Position numbers and translations under genes: made by a program. A stretch of 64,000 bases of DNA from Erwinia billingiae Eb661. GTDB taxonomy: Bacteria > Pseudomonadota > Gammaproteobacteria > Enterobacterales > Enterobacteriaceae. Below are positions 43,997 to 54,017 of this stretch, in pieces. The DNA is taken from NCBI RefSeq assembly GCF_000196615.1, contig NC_014306.1:4836001-4900000 (forward strand), read 5' to 3'. The first letter of the stretch is position 1. Each line of letters starts with the position of its first letter. The notes under the pieces are model-generated. The model was not told the origin of the DNA, made no database searches, and saw only the letters and a list, made by a program, of their open reading frames with translations.

Positions 43997-44998
43997 CTAG
44001 TGGTCTTTCAGCGCCAGCCAGGCCAGCAGATGCAGGCTGGAGGAGAAGTAATCCTCTTTGGCATCCAGCTGGTCTGTCAGATAGCCGCTCTGATTCAGCG
44101 TCAAATCGCGCACCGCCAGCAGACCACCGGCCATATTGTAAGGCGCTTTGTTATTGCTCATCACGTCAATCCACGCCGGGGTTTGCAGCCGGGAGAAGCT
44201 CATCCAGTAACGCTGGAAAGGCACCAGCTGCAGACTTTGCGCGTCATACCAGTAGACATACAGCGGCACGCGGATCGCGTCATAGCTAAAGCGCGGCGGC
44301 CAGGCGGTGGCCGGTGCCACCGTGCCGTCGGCGTTCAGCGCCACCCAGTCAACCGGCAGGCCGGCATCGCCAAAGCGCATCTTGCCCAGCAGATCCATCC
44401 CGCTGTCGATCAGGTTGGTCCAGACTTTCAGATGACTGCGCGCGGCAAAATCACGCCACGCCGGGAACAGGAAATAGGACGGGTTCAGCACCACGTAGCT
44501 GGTTTTATTAAAGCCCTGCACGCCAGGCAGCATCACGGTCTGGCCACCAAAGGTGATCACTTCGCGGTCAACAATCGCCTTCTGAATGCGGTCGGATGCC
44601 TGCAAATACGCCTGATCCTGCCACTTCTGTCCGGCCTTCAGCAGCGCCCAGGCGATCAGCACATCGCCGTCGGAGGCATTGTTCTTGTCCATCACCGGAT
44701 CGGCGGCGGCTGGATTGTATTTCCAGTAGAACAGGCCATTTTGCGGGTTCTTCAGGTGCTGCTGGGTCCAGCGCCACAGGCTGTCGAAGCTGCCGCGATC
44801 GTTGTACCAGACCGCCATCAACATCGCGTAGCCCTGCCCTTCGGTATGGCTGACGTTGTTGTTGCCGGTATCCTGAATGCGGCCGTCTTCGGTCATAAAG
44901 CGCCCTTTAAAGGTGCTCCAACCGTCTGACGCGGTGGCCTGCGCGCAGCCCACCATCATCGCAATGATCATCAGGCTCGCCCTGAGCAGAGACATCAT
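43997..44998 (-). CDS. bcsZ: Periplasmic endo-beta-1,4-glucanase BcsZ
   Basis: 333 aa (E. coli 368). GH8 cellulase that trims the nascent glucan in the periplasm and affects fibre quality. A hydrophobic N-terminus precedes the mature part; the catalytic Glu is in [11 protein letters not shown] (Glu53), and [14 protein letters not shown] and [14 protein letters not shown] are further GH8 motifs. GAGGAAG precedes the start at 44998; the longer frame from 45145 overlaps bcsD and was rejected. A Cys at residue 18 (MVGC) could be a weak lipobox. It is the only bcsZ seen and must serve both synthases if both are active. Confidence 0.92.
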   Translation of the reverse strand: MMSLLRASLMIIAMMVGCAQATASDGWSTFKGRFMTEDGRIQDTGNNNVSHTEGQGYAMLMAVWYNDRGSFDSLWRWTQQHLKNPQNGLFYWKYNPAAADPVMDKNNASDGDVLIAWALLKAGQKWQDQAYLQASDRIQKAIVDREVITFGGQTVMLPGVQGFNKTSYVVLNPSYFLFPAWRDFAARSHLKVWTNLIDSGMDLLGKMRFGDAGLPVDWVALNADGTVAPATAWPPRFSYDAIRVPLYVYWYDAQSLQLVPFQRYWMSFSRLQTPAWIDVMSNNKAPYNMAGGLLAVRDLTLNQSGYLTDQLDAKEDYFSSSLHLLAWLALKDH

Positions 44999-45006
44999 TA
45001 TCTTCC

Positions 45007-45474
45007 TCACCTCTGATAACGGAAATTCAGCGTGGCTTCGCTGTCGGTTTCTTCGCACACCAGCGGAACGGCCTGGTTGCCGCCCTGATCGCGTAGCCAG
45101 CGGGCGTATAAGCCCAGCAGCACCGCGCCCAGCGCCTGACGCCACTGACGGGCTTCAATCTGCCCGTCGCCCGGCGGCAGCGCCATATGCGAGATCACCA
45201 TCGAATTCTCGCGCGGCTGCACATCAACAAAGCCCCAGTTAAACTGCGCCAGCACCGCGTTGATCTGGCTTTCCAGATCCGCCACGGTATTTGCCGCGCC
45301 CAGCGGATAGCGCGCTGCCAGCGTGTCACCCATTTGCTGCAGGAAGGCGTGACTCTCACGCTCTCCGGCATTGCGCAGCATGCCGTTGATCATCACGCTC
45401 AGTAAGTCGAACCAGCCTGGCTGATACTGCTGCTGACGATAGTAGTGCAGCGTACGGTCCTGAAGGTCAGTCAT
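45007..45474 (-). CDS. bcsD: Cellulose biosynthesis protein BcsD
   Basis: 155 aa, like AcsD/BcsD of Komagataeibacter. It forms an octameric ring in the periplasm or cytosol that is thought to align glucan chains leaving neighbouring synthases. Helical N-terminal half ([29 protein letters not shown]) and a C-terminal segment with [20 protein letters not shown] fit the family. BcsD marks the bcsO/D-type operon and is absent from E. coli. It lies 8 nt before bcsZ and 2 nt behind bcsC. Confidence 0.88.
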   Translation of the reverse strand: MTDLQDRTLHYYRQQQYQPGWFDLLSVMINGMLRNAGERESHAFLQQMGDTLAARYPLGAANTVADLESQINAVLAQFNWGFVDVQPRENSMVISHMALPPGDGQIEARQWRQALGAVLLGLYARWLRDQGGNQAVPLVCEETDSEATLNFRYQR

Positions 45475-45476
45475 TC

Positions 45477-48400
45477 TTATTTGTCCCCGAGCATATAGCG
45501 GAAATAGAGTTTCGCGCTGCTTTCGTTGTAATCACCGAAGGTGTCGTAGCCCAGCTGGCCGCCAATGGTGACGTCTTTATTCACCTTGTAATCCGCACCG
45601 GCGTGCAGATTATAGCCAATGCCGTTTTTGCTGCCGCCTTCGTAATAGGCCTCGGTGGCGTAGCCCGCATTGTAATAGCTTTCCAGCTGCGCCTGTTTAT
45701 CCGGATCCGTTGGGAAGTAGGCGCTGCGATCCTGCGAGTAGGACTGATAACCCACCGAGCCGCCGACCTTCACCTTCAGATCGTCGTAGTTCTTGCTCCA
45801 GTCAACCGGGAACGACACCGCAACAAAGTTCTGCGGGCTGAAGTAACCGCCCTGGCCGTAGGTGTAGTAGCTGAGGTTTTTCGAGAAATCCATCCAGCTC
45901 ATGCTGATACCGGTTTTCAGCTCGCTGCTGTCGTCATGGAACGGACGCACGTAGGCGCCCGCCTGGCCCATGATGCTCTGGTTGCTTTCAACGTTCTCAC
46001 CGAGATAGCTGTAACCGCCCGCGCCGAAGTAGAAACCGGCGTCGCCGTTGTCGTAGCTTAACAGCGCATCGCCGCCGTTTTTGGTCACGCGGCCCCAGCG
46101 CTTGCCACTCAGCTTGTCTTCAACGCCGACATAAGAGAGCAGGCTGTCGGTGACCGAACGGCGTTCACCGGTCAGGATCAGCGTCAGGTAATCGGTCAGC
46201 TTCGGTGACCACTGAATGCCGCCCACCAGCGTGCTGAGATCCTGGCCCAATGGCGTCGAGCCGAGGTCAATTTTGAAGTTGTCGTTGGTCAGGCCGAGGT
46301 TCACTTCAACCCCGGAGGCGTTCTGCGATCCCGGTGAATCCAGCTTCACTTCCGACGGCAGCACGTTGTTGGCCTGCGCGCTGCGGCCCTGCTCCAGCGC
46401 CTGGGTACCAAAGCGCGGCGTGGCCGAACTGTTGGCACTGCCCGCGCTGAGGGTCACCGGCGTTAAGGTGAAGTCGAAACGGGTGTCGCCATACGGCACC
46501 GTTGACCAGGTCAACGGCGCTTTGGCTTCGGTCAGCTTACTGAGGCCGGATTCGCCATCACGCCCTCTGACCTGTACGCCGCCCTGTGCCCAGGTGCCGG
46601 TGCGCTCCTGCAAATCGTCCATCATGGTATCGATCTGATGCAGCGTCTGGCTCTGCTGCGACGGCACGTCCACACTGGCGGTTTGCATCGCTGCATCGCT
46701 GCTGCCCGCCGGGGCGTTCTGCCATGGCATCACCGCGCCATACGCCGAAGGGGAACGACGCTGCGATGGCGTGGTGCGGTTGATAAACGGATTGTCTGCC
46801 AGCGCCAGGCCGCCGATTGCCGGGTTGGAGCCGCTTGAGGCGCCTTCCAGGCCGATCATCTTGCCGCGCGCGGTGCGCAGATACGCCAGCGCCTGCTGAT
46901 GGTCGCCATCGGCTTCCGCCACGCGCGCCATAAGCAGCAGGCGCTCCGGGGTTTGCTCGCCACGCAGTCCGGCCACCAGGCCTTTTGCCTTTGGCAGATC
47001 GTGACTGGCCAGCGCCACGTCAATCGCGCCAACGCGGGCATCCTGGGTTGGCGTGTCGCGGGTCATCAGGTAGTCATACACCACGCCCGCTTCTTTGTTC
47101 ATTTTGCCGGACTGATAGAGACGGCCCATGGCAAACATCAAATCGGTGTTCTGCGGATCGCGCTGCAACGCGCCGATCAGCTTGTCATAGGCCGCGGCAT
47201 ACTGCTTCTGATTCCGCAGACGGTCGGCTTCGTTGATCACGTAGCCGTTCTGAATGCCTGCCAGCTGGGTTTGCGTGCTGCGCGACTGCAGTTCCGGGTT
47301 GCTGAGGAAGCGCTGCGCTTCGCCGCTCAGCCCGGCCTGGTTCAGCACCGCCACCTGCGCGGCATAATCGCCGGCATTGCCCTGCACGCCGCGCTGCATA
47401 TTGTTGCGTACCACGGTTACCGCCGTCGACAGATCGCCGGCATCGGCCAGCCCTTTCGCCAGGTTACCCGCATCGGCCGGGTTCTCCGGTGGGTTCACCG
47501 CCAGCGCTTTCAGGGTGTTCGCCGCCGCGGCATTCGAGCCCTGCGCCAGATACTGCTGCGCCACCGCCATCTGCAGATTGAAGTTAGCCCTGCGCGACAG
47601 CTCGCGCATTTCGCTGCTCTGACTGCGGGCAGGAATACGGGCGATCAGCGTCTGCACCTGCTGCCAGGCCCCGCTTTCGCTGGCAAACAGGGCGCCGGCG
47701 TAAATTTCGTTATTGCTTGCGCCGTTACGGAACGCCGGCTGCATGATGCCCGCCGCCAGGCTGGTGTTGCCCTGCTGCTGGTAAATGCGCGCCAGATCGA
47801 GGCGAAGCCAGGGATCGGTTGGGAAGCGCTGAGTGCCCTGTTGCAGAATGGCAATCGCCTGCTGGGTATTGCCTGCCGCCAGCGCCTGCTTCGCCTGACG
47901 GCGCACCGGATCGCTGGTCACCGCCGGTTTCGGCGTCACGCTTTCGCGCACGCTTTCCGGCAGAGACGACAGCAGCGTATTGGCTTCTGCGCCACGGTTC
48001 TGCTGACGCAGCACGTAGAACAGCCCTTCTTTCGCCGGACGGTTGTCCGGGTCGCTCTGGATCACCGAGCGGTAGGTCTGCTCCGCGGCGTCGAGCTGGT
48101 TGCTGCGGCGCTGCACATCGGCGCGGAACAGCTTCGCCGACACGCCTTTTTCGCCGTCGGCCTGGGTCAGGGGTTCACTGAGGCTGAGCGCCTGCGCGGT
48201 ATTCCCGGCCTTCATCGCCTGCTGCGCGGTGGCAAGCTGGGCATAGAAACGGGCGTCGGCGGCCTGGGTCATGCGCTGCTGGCTGTTTTCACCGCCCTGC
48301 TTCGCGGCACGATCGAGATAGTCCGCCGCCGCGGCATAGTTGCCGTTACGCTGGGCGACATAGCCGAGACCCGCCAGCGCATCGGCATCTTCCGGGTTGG

Positions 48401-49289
48401 CCTGCAGCACCTGATTAAAGGCAGACTGTGCGCCGGAGACGTCACCGCTGTTCAGCGCGGTAAAGCCCTGGCCTTTCTCGGCGCCGCCGGCGTTCTTACG
48501 GTAATAGTCCATTACCGCGCGATCCTGCGGGTGACGCTGCTGATAGTTCTGGTACAGCGGGGCATCGGCCGGCTGCGGACCGAGCCATAACAGGCCCTGA
48601 CGCAGCGAGCGGTCCGCATCCTGGTTGCCATCCGCCATGCCGGCCAGCGTTTGCAGACCTTCGCGGCGGGTGGATTCCTGGTAGGTCAGCGCCTTGCCCA
48701 GCGCCAGCTTCGCGCCGTTATCCTGCGGATTTTGCGCCGAGAACTGACGCAGGTTATCAATCGCCTGCGGCAGCAGCGAACGGTCGCCCGCCATGGTCAG
48801 GTAATATTCTGCCGCCACGCTGGCCGGCGGCTCGTTGCCGCTGAAGGTGTTGCGCCAGGTTTGCAGCGACGCCGAGATATTGCCGCTGCGGGCCTGCTGA
48901 CGGGCCAGCGACAGCTGCGCCGCCGGGATCGACTGCAGCTGACGGGCCTGGTCCAGCTCCACCAGATGCGCATCATCCGGCGAGACCTGGCTCAGACGCG
49001 TGCGCCATTTGCTGGCCGTCGCGCTGTCACCGCTCTGCTGTGCCCACAGCGCCATCAGGTAAATGGCCTGAGTGTTGCTGCTGTCGACCATCAGCACTTT
49101 GTTCAGCGCATCGCGGGCCAGCTCGTCATGGGCCTTCTGGTGCCAGTAATTGGCCTGATCGAACAGCGCCTGGATGGCCGGGTTGTTCTCCGCTGCCAGC
49201 GCCGGGAAAACCAGCGCAGAGGCAGCCAGCGTCATGCCGGGAACCCAATGCTGACGAAGTCTGGCGGTCAGTGTTTTTATTTTCATCAT
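45477..49289 (-). CDS. bcsC: Cellulose synthase outer-membrane subunit BcsC (bcsO/D-type locus)
   Basis: 1270 aa, larger than the first copy. Signal peptide (cleavage near FPALA), a long TPR array to about residue 780, a Ser/Pro/Gln linker, and a C-terminal beta-barrel beginning near residue 920 with LNLG-type EVNLGLTNDNFKIDLGSTPLG and SYVGVEDKLSGKRWGRV; the last residues form the barrel strand SAKLYFRYMLG. The two BcsC copies share architecture but little visible identity in the TPR part. It follows bcsB by 5 nt. Confidence 0.93.
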   Translation of the reverse strand: MMKIKTLTARLRQHWVPGMTLAASALVFPALAAENNPAIQALFDQANYWHQKAHDELARDALNKVLMVDSSNTQAIYLMALWAQQSGDSATASKWRTRLSQVSPDDAHLVELDQARQLQSIPAAQLSLARQQARSGNISASLQTWRNTFSGNEPPASVAAEYYLTMAGDRSLLPQAIDNLRQFSAQNPQDNGAKLALGKALTYQESTRREGLQTLAGMADGNQDADRSLRQGLLWLGPQPADAPLYQNYQQRHPQDRAVMDYYRKNAGGAEKGQGFTALNSGDVSGAQSAFNQVLQANPEDADALAGLGYVAQRNGNYAAAADYLDRAAKQGGENSQQRMTQAADARFYAQLATAQQAMKAGNTAQALSLSEPLTQADGEKGVSAKLFRADVQRRSNQLDAAEQTYRSVIQSDPDNRPAKEGLFYVLRQQNRGAEANTLLSSLPESVRESVTPKPAVTSDPVRRQAKQALAAGNTQQAIAILQQGTQRFPTDPWLRLDLARIYQQQGNTSLAAGIMQPAFRNGASNNEIYAGALFASESGAWQQVQTLIARIPARSQSSEMRELSRRANFNLQMAVAQQYLAQGSNAAAANTLKALAVNPPENPADAGNLAKGLADAGDLSTAVTVVRNNMQRGVQGNAGDYAAQVAVLNQAGLSGEAQRFLSNPELQSRSTQTQLAGIQNGYVINEADRLRNQKQYAAAYDKLIGALQRDPQNTDLMFAMGRLYQSGKMNKEAGVVYDYLMTRDTPTQDARVGAIDVALASHDLPKAKGLVAGLRGEQTPERLLLMARVAEADGDHQQALAYLRTARGKMIGLEGASSGSNPAIGGLALADNPFINRTTPSQRRSPSAYGAVMPWQNAPAGSSDAAMQTASVDVPSQQSQTLHQIDTMMDDLQERTGTWAQGGVQVRGRDGESGLSKLTEAKAPLTWSTVPYGDTRFDFTLTPVTLSAGSANSSATPRFGTQALEQGRSAQANNVLPSEVKLDSPGSQNASGVEVNLGLTNDNFKIDLGSTPLGQDLSTLVGGIQWSPKLTDYLTLILTGERRSVTDSLLSYVGVEDKLSGKRWGRVTKNGGDALLSYDNGDAGFYFGAGGYSYLGENVESNQSIMGQAGAYVRPFHDDSSELKTGISMSWMDFSKNLSYYTYGQGGYFSPQNFVAVSFPVDWSKNYDDLKVKVGGSVGYQSYSQDRSAYFPTDPDKQAQLESYYNAGYATEAYYEGGSKNGIGYNLHAGADYKVNKDVTIGGQLGYDTFGDYNESSAKLYFRYMLGDK

Positions 49290-49294
49290 GTCGG

Positions 49295-51829
49295 TTACTT
49301 CTTCTCGCCAGAGGAATCGGAATCATGTTGCGGGTTCAGTCGCTTCCAGGCGTGGCGCTTCAGCAGCACAACGGTGCTCAGGCCCACCAGCACAGAGAAC
49401 AACAGCGCCAGCAGGGCTAACACCACCGCATGCTGGTTGGCATACCAGATCACCATCATGTACCACGGCATCTGGCCGCTCGGGAACTGCGCGCCGACGC
49501 GGAAGCTGCGGATACCGTTCTCATCGGTGATGATCGCCGTATCGCCCCGGATGCCGGCGTTAATGCGCGGCGACGTCAGGTCGTGATGCAGGCGGGAAAG
49601 CTGGGCATCGTCGGTGGCGACGGTCATCACCACCACCCGTGAACTGTTCCACGGCGAGCTGTAGCTGATAAAGCCGCGCCAGTCTTCGTTCGACGAGAAG
49701 TAGCGATCCGCATCCACCGCCTGGCGGTACCAGTCACCGGTCAGCCAGCCGCGCAGGTTATCCAGCAGCGTCGGCTCTTTAACGCCGAGGGTGTGGCCGT
49801 TCACATCGTACGGCGTGCCCTGCAACATCGACTGGTTGAAGGCCGTCTGCGACAGGGTCGAAACCGCCAGCACATCGCTGTTCTTCAGGCGTCCCAGCGA
49901 GGTTCCGCCCGCCGGAATACCAAACATCACGCTGTTGTGGCTTAACGCCACGCCGGTGGCATTGCCCGAGCGTCCGGCCATATCCAGCAGGGTGCTGATT
50001 TCAGCATTGCTTGGCGAGGACGGCAGCATCAACACGGTCTGCGAGTAGTCGGCAAAACGGGTGAACGGGAAGGCCGCACCGACGAAATACGACAGGTTCG
50101 GCAGCAGCGTAAAGTGACGCGTGTGGCTCAGGTCAATATAGGAGTCGTCTTCGATCCGGCTCTTGATATTGTTGTTGCTTAACACGCTGCACGGCGCATC
50201 GGCCTTCGGCTTGATGTTGAAGTACAGCTGCAGCTGGTTGTCACCGTAAATCAGGTACGGGTCGAGCTTCAGGGTGTAGTTTTCCTGACGCGCATCGCCG
50301 CCCAGACGGTGCCAGACGCTTTCCAGCAGGCCGACCTTGTTGACGGTCAGGTTACGCAGGAAGGTGCCGTTCAGCCCGACGTTTAAGAACGATTTGTCCT
50401 CATCAATCCAGCTTTCCGACGGGAAACGGTAGTTCAGCTTCACCGGCAGGGTGTCGCCATCCCACAGGAACAGGTCCGGCGCGGCGCGGAAGTTCACCCG
50501 CAGCGCGTCATGCCAGATCCCGGTGGTGGTCATGCTTTGATCTTTACGCAGCAGATCGCTGAGGCGAACCGGACGATCGGTGTTGATCCAACGCGGCGCG
50601 TCGTACGGCTTGCTGACCGGGATATTCTGCGCAGCCACCGCCAGCGACGGCACGTCGACGCTCAGCGGCTGCGTCAGACGCCAGGCCGCCTGACGCAGCG
50701 CGTCATCGTCCTTACCGATCACCAGCATCAGCTTGTAAACCGGGTTCACCGGGTTATCGATCACCTGCAGGCTCGGGCCGGTCACGCGTGGGATCGCCAC
50801 GCCCGCCACCATTTCGCCCGGATGAGCAAACAGGATGCCGTTTTTCTCTGGCAGCTCGTTACGCAGCACCGGGAAGCTGATGCCACGGTAATCGGTCTGG
50901 ATACCCATCCACGAGGAGACAATTGCCGCCGCGCTGACTTCACCCGGCGACACCGCATCGCCAAACACCATCGGCACCACCGAAGGGGTCATGCGCAGCG
51001 GATCGATAAACGGGCGCGGGAAGTTGCGCAGCGTGTTACCGATATTCAGCTGCTGGCCTTCCAGCGACAGGGTGGTTTTCGGCAGGATGGTGACCTGATA
51101 CTGACTGGCGCTGTCGCGCTCGCACAGCAGCTGATCGGCATCGTTAATCTTGAAGCTCAGGTTGTTGCTGGAGACCACCATCGCGGCGGGAATATCCAGC
51201 TGATAATCTTCGCTGGCGCTGTCTGAGGCGCTTAACGGCAGCGTGCCCAGCGGCTGACCGTTGAGCATCAGCTGCAGCGAGGTGTTACGGGCGGCCAGCG
51301 CCTGAGAGACCTTCAGTGACAGGTTCAGACGGGCGTTAGTGATCACTTCATCCGTTGGCAACGTGAAGACGATACCGGACTGCAGCTGACCGCCGGTCAA
51401 CAGAATGCCGTTGGTCTGGCCCATCTGGCCGACCGACACGGTGCTGGTCAGCGGCTGATTCAGCAACACGGGCTGCGCCGGGGCGGAAACCACCGGCGCG
51501 GGCAGCGGCGGCAGGCCCGCCGGCAGACCGGTGGCCGGATCCGGCTGCCTGGTCGCTGCGCTGTCCGCCGTGCCCGGTGCCGGCTGGGCAGCATCGGGCT
51601 GCGCGGCCGGATCGGCGGCGGGCTGGCTCATCTGAGAGGCCGTGCCGGTTGCCTGGTTCATCTGTGCCGAATAGCCCGGAGTGCTGCCGGTCTGCTGGCC
51701 TACATCGGCCGGCGGTGGGATCTGGGACAACGCATTGCTGTCCTGGGTCACGCTTTCCGGCGCGGCCCAGACGCTGCTCAGGGTCAGGACCCCGGTAAAA
51801 CAGAGCGCAGGTAATATCAGTCGCTTCAT
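49295..51829 (-). CDS. bcsB: Cellulose synthase periplasmic subunit BcsB (bcsO/D-type locus)
   Basis: 844 aa. Signal peptide (cleavage after SVWA), then a long Gln/Pro/Ala-rich, probably disordered segment (about 40-115) absent from the first BcsB, followed by the usual carbohydrate-binding and flavodoxin-like repeats (FTLPTDEVITNARLNLSLKV, FPRPFIDPLRMTPSVVPMVF) and a C-terminal helix (AVVLALLALLFSVLVGL). Its start overlaps the bcsA stop by 4 nt. The extra linker could widen the reach of this subunit; that is inference. Confidence 0.94.
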   Translation of the reverse strand: MKRLILPALCFTGVLTLSSVWAAPESVTQDSNALSQIPPPADVGQQTGSTPGYSAQMNQATGTASQMSQPAADPAAQPDAAQPAPGTADSAATRQPDPATGLPAGLPPLPAPVVSAPAQPVLLNQPLTSTVSVGQMGQTNGILLTGGQLQSGIVFTLPTDEVITNARLNLSLKVSQALAARNTSLQLMLNGQPLGTLPLSASDSASEDYQLDIPAAMVVSSNNLSFKINDADQLLCERDSASQYQVTILPKTTLSLEGQQLNIGNTLRNFPRPFIDPLRMTPSVVPMVFGDAVSPGEVSAAAIVSSWMGIQTDYRGISFPVLRNELPEKNGILFAHPGEMVAGVAIPRVTGPSLQVIDNPVNPVYKLMLVIGKDDDALRQAAWRLTQPLSVDVPSLAVAAQNIPVSKPYDAPRWINTDRPVRLSDLLRKDQSMTTTGIWHDALRVNFRAAPDLFLWDGDTLPVKLNYRFPSESWIDEDKSFLNVGLNGTFLRNLTVNKVGLLESVWHRLGGDARQENYTLKLDPYLIYGDNQLQLYFNIKPKADAPCSVLSNNNIKSRIEDDSYIDLSHTRHFTLLPNLSYFVGAAFPFTRFADYSQTVLMLPSSPSNAEISTLLDMAGRSGNATGVALSHNSVMFGIPAGGTSLGRLKNSDVLAVSTLSQTAFNQSMLQGTPYDVNGHTLGVKEPTLLDNLRGWLTGDWYRQAVDADRYFSSNEDWRGFISYSSPWNSSRVVVMTVATDDAQLSRLHHDLTSPRINAGIRGDTAIITDENGIRSFRVGAQFPSGQMPWYMMVIWYANQHAVVLALLALLFSVLVGLSTVVLLKRHAWKRLNPQHDSDSSGEKK

Positions 51830-53925
51830 GCCACGCCATCCTCTTCCTTCACGGCCTGACGATGACGCTTCGCACGACGATCTTTCCAGGTCAGCCAGAA
51901 CAATTCAAATACGGTACGGATAATGGTAATCAGCGAGCGGAACGGTTTGTCCTTCTCGCCTTCTGGCTTGATCCAGGCGTCGGCGCGCGAGAGCACCACG
52001 CGCACCAGTTCGCGGCGGCGTGATAACGGGATCTCATCAAACATCAGGCGGATCACCCCGTTGTCCGAGCCCATAATGCTCACCGGAATCGAGATAGTGC
52101 CGGACTGCAACATCAGGTCGATGGCTTCGATTTCATCATTTTCATGACGGTCATCCGGCGCGTTAACCTGTGCGCCACCCATCGACAGATCCACCGTGGT
52201 GGTGCGTGAAGAGATGCCGCTGGCGTAGTGCAGCACCACCGGAATATTCACCTCGATACGGATGGTTTTACGCGTCTGTTTGGTTTCGCGCGCCACGGCA
52301 ATCGCCGCCATCAGGATGATCAGGCTGAACATCGCCCAGCCGACGTTGAGGGCGATGACGTAAGGATCCACGCCGAAGTAGTCATGCGCCACGGCACGGA
52401 CAATGCCGCTCACCACGCCAATCGTCAGCAGCGCGGCACAGATTACGTGTGGACGCACGATGTTGAAGTCGAAGAAGCCAACGTCCAGCAGGCCGCCCTT
52501 ATCCGTTACGTTGAACTTGCCGTGCTTCGGCGAAATCATCGTCAGGAGGGTTGGGATAACCAGGTGGAAGGCCATCACCGTTTCGTAGATTTCCCCCCAG
52601 AAGGTGGCGCGGAAGCGGCCGTTCATGCGGGAGTTGACGTACAGCGACATCACCAGATGCGGCAATACGTAGGCGAAAATCAGGCTGGCTGAGGAGTGAA
52701 TGATGTTCAGGTTGAACAGCAGATACGCCAGCGGCGCGGTCAGGAAGATTACGCGCGGCAGACCAAACTGGAAGTGCAGCATGGCGTTCAGGTAGCACAG
52801 ACGTTGCTGCCACTTCAGGCCACGGCCCAGCAGCGGGTTATCCACGCGGAAAATCTGCGTCATGCCACGCGCCCAGCGGGTACGCTGAATGATGTGCAGA
52901 CCCAGACGTTCGGTGGCCAGGCCCGCCGCCAGCGGCAGCGCCAGGAAGGCGGACTTCCAGCCCAGACGCTGCATTTTCAGTGCGGTGTGCGCATCTTCGG
53001 TCACGGTTTCGGTGGCAAAGCCGCCGATCTCTTCCAGCGCAGACCGGCGGATCACCGCACAGGAGCCGCAGAAGAAGGTGGCATTCCAGTTGTCGTTACC
53101 CTGCTGTACCGGGCCATAGAACAGCGCGCCTTCGTTCGGGATATCGCGCGCGGCTTTCAGGTTGCGCTCAAATGGGTCCGGCGAATAGAAGTAGTGCGGC
53201 GTCTGTAACAGGGCCAGTTTCGGGTCTTTCAGGAACGGTGCCACGGTGGCCTGCAGGAAGGCGCGGGTGGCGACGTGGTCGCAGTCAAAGACGGTAATCA
53301 GCTCGCCTTTGGTAATGCGCATCGCGTGGTTCAGGTTACCGGCTTTGGCGTGGCGGTTATCGTCACGGGTGATGTAGCCCACGCCCGCATCGGCGGCAAA
53401 CACCGCAAATTCGCTACGCTTGCCGTCATCCAGCAGGTAGATTTTGATTTTGTCGCGTGGGTAGTCGATGCACTGGGCAGCGAGCACGGTATCGCGCACC
53501 ACATCGAGGCTTTCGTTATAGCTCGGCACGTAGATGTCGACGGTCGGCCATAAGCTGACGTCTTCCGGCATCGGCTCGATGGTTCTCTTAAGCGGCCATG
53601 ATGTTTGCAGGTAGCCGAGGATCAGGATCAGCCAGACATACACTTCGGCAATAAATAAGCCGATGCCTAAGATCGCTTCCACTTCGGAATTGAATGAGAG
53701 GGTTTCCGTCGCACGCCAGTATATATAGCGCGTCGACATTAATGCCGACAGGAACACCATTACCATAGAAATTTTGCGGCTTTTACTGAAGCCCATAACA
53801 AAAAGAATGGCAATAGAAATCAGACCAAAAATATACTGCTTCTGGCTGTCCATTGGGGTGATCACAATCACTGCGGCGAGCGGGAATAATACCAGCAGCA
53901 ACAGGTAATACAGGACTTTTTTCAT
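51826..53925 (-). CDS. bcsA: Cellulose synthase catalytic subunit BcsA (bcsO/D-type locus)
   Basis: 699 aa, lacking the ~150-residue N-terminal extension of the first copy. GT2 motifs are complete: DDG at 166-168, DCD at 214-216, TEDAH at 309-313, QRTRW at 347-351. The PilZ domain has RKTIR (RxxxR) and DLSMGG (DxSxxG), so it should also be activated by c-di-GMP. Eight or so transmembrane helices flank the catalytic loop. A 92-bp spacer with two hairpins separates it from bcsQ. Confidence 0.95.
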   Translation of the reverse strand: MKKVLYYLLLLVLFPLAAVIVITPMDSQKQYIFGLISIAILFVMGFSKSRKISMVMVFLSALMSTRYIYWRATETLSFNSEVEAILGIGLFIAEVYVWLILILGYLQTSWPLKRTIEPMPEDVSLWPTVDIYVPSYNESLDVVRDTVLAAQCIDYPRDKIKIYLLDDGKRSEFAVFAADAGVGYITRDDNRHAKAGNLNHAMRITKGELITVFDCDHVATRAFLQATVAPFLKDPKLALLQTPHYFYSPDPFERNLKAARDIPNEGALFYGPVQQGNDNWNATFFCGSCAVIRRSALEEIGGFATETVTEDAHTALKMQRLGWKSAFLALPLAAGLATERLGLHIIQRTRWARGMTQIFRVDNPLLGRGLKWQQRLCYLNAMLHFQFGLPRVIFLTAPLAYLLFNLNIIHSSASLIFAYVLPHLVMSLYVNSRMNGRFRATFWGEIYETVMAFHLVIPTLLTMISPKHGKFNVTDKGGLLDVGFFDFNIVRPHVICAALLTIGVVSGIVRAVAHDYFGVDPYVIALNVGWAMFSLIILMAAIAVARETKQTRKTIRIEVNIPVVLHYASGISSRTTTVDLSMGGAQVNAPDDRHENDEIEAIDLMLQSGTISIPVSIMGSDNGVIRLMFDEIPLSRRRELVRVVLSRADAWIKPEGEKDKPFRSLITIIRTVFELFWLTWKDRRAKRHRQAVKEEDGVA

Positions 53926-53957
53926 AAGTCATCCTGAAAACGAGACTATTATTTTTT

Positions 53958-54015
53958 ACCGCAGCGCGGGCGCACTGCGGTGTTTCAGGCATCCATACCC
54001 GACGGCTGCGCCGTC
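53958..54015 (-). repeat. Two hairpins between bcsQ and bcsA of the second locus
   Basis: ACCGCAG/CTGCGGT (53958-53981) and GACGGC-TGC-GCCGTC (54001-54015) lie in the only sizeable gap of this operon. Neither is followed by a T run on the minus strand, so they may be RNA-stability or processing elements that set synthase levels apart from BcsO/BcsQ. Confidence 0.5.
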
Positions 54016-54017
54016 GA

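Noticed and set aside
46899..48590. 563-codon plus-strand open frame opposite bcsC
   Set aside because: It is antisense to a well-supported bcsC, composed of His/Arg/Ala/Gly-rich shadow sequence typical of the complement of GC-rich third-position codons, with no ribosome site or domain.
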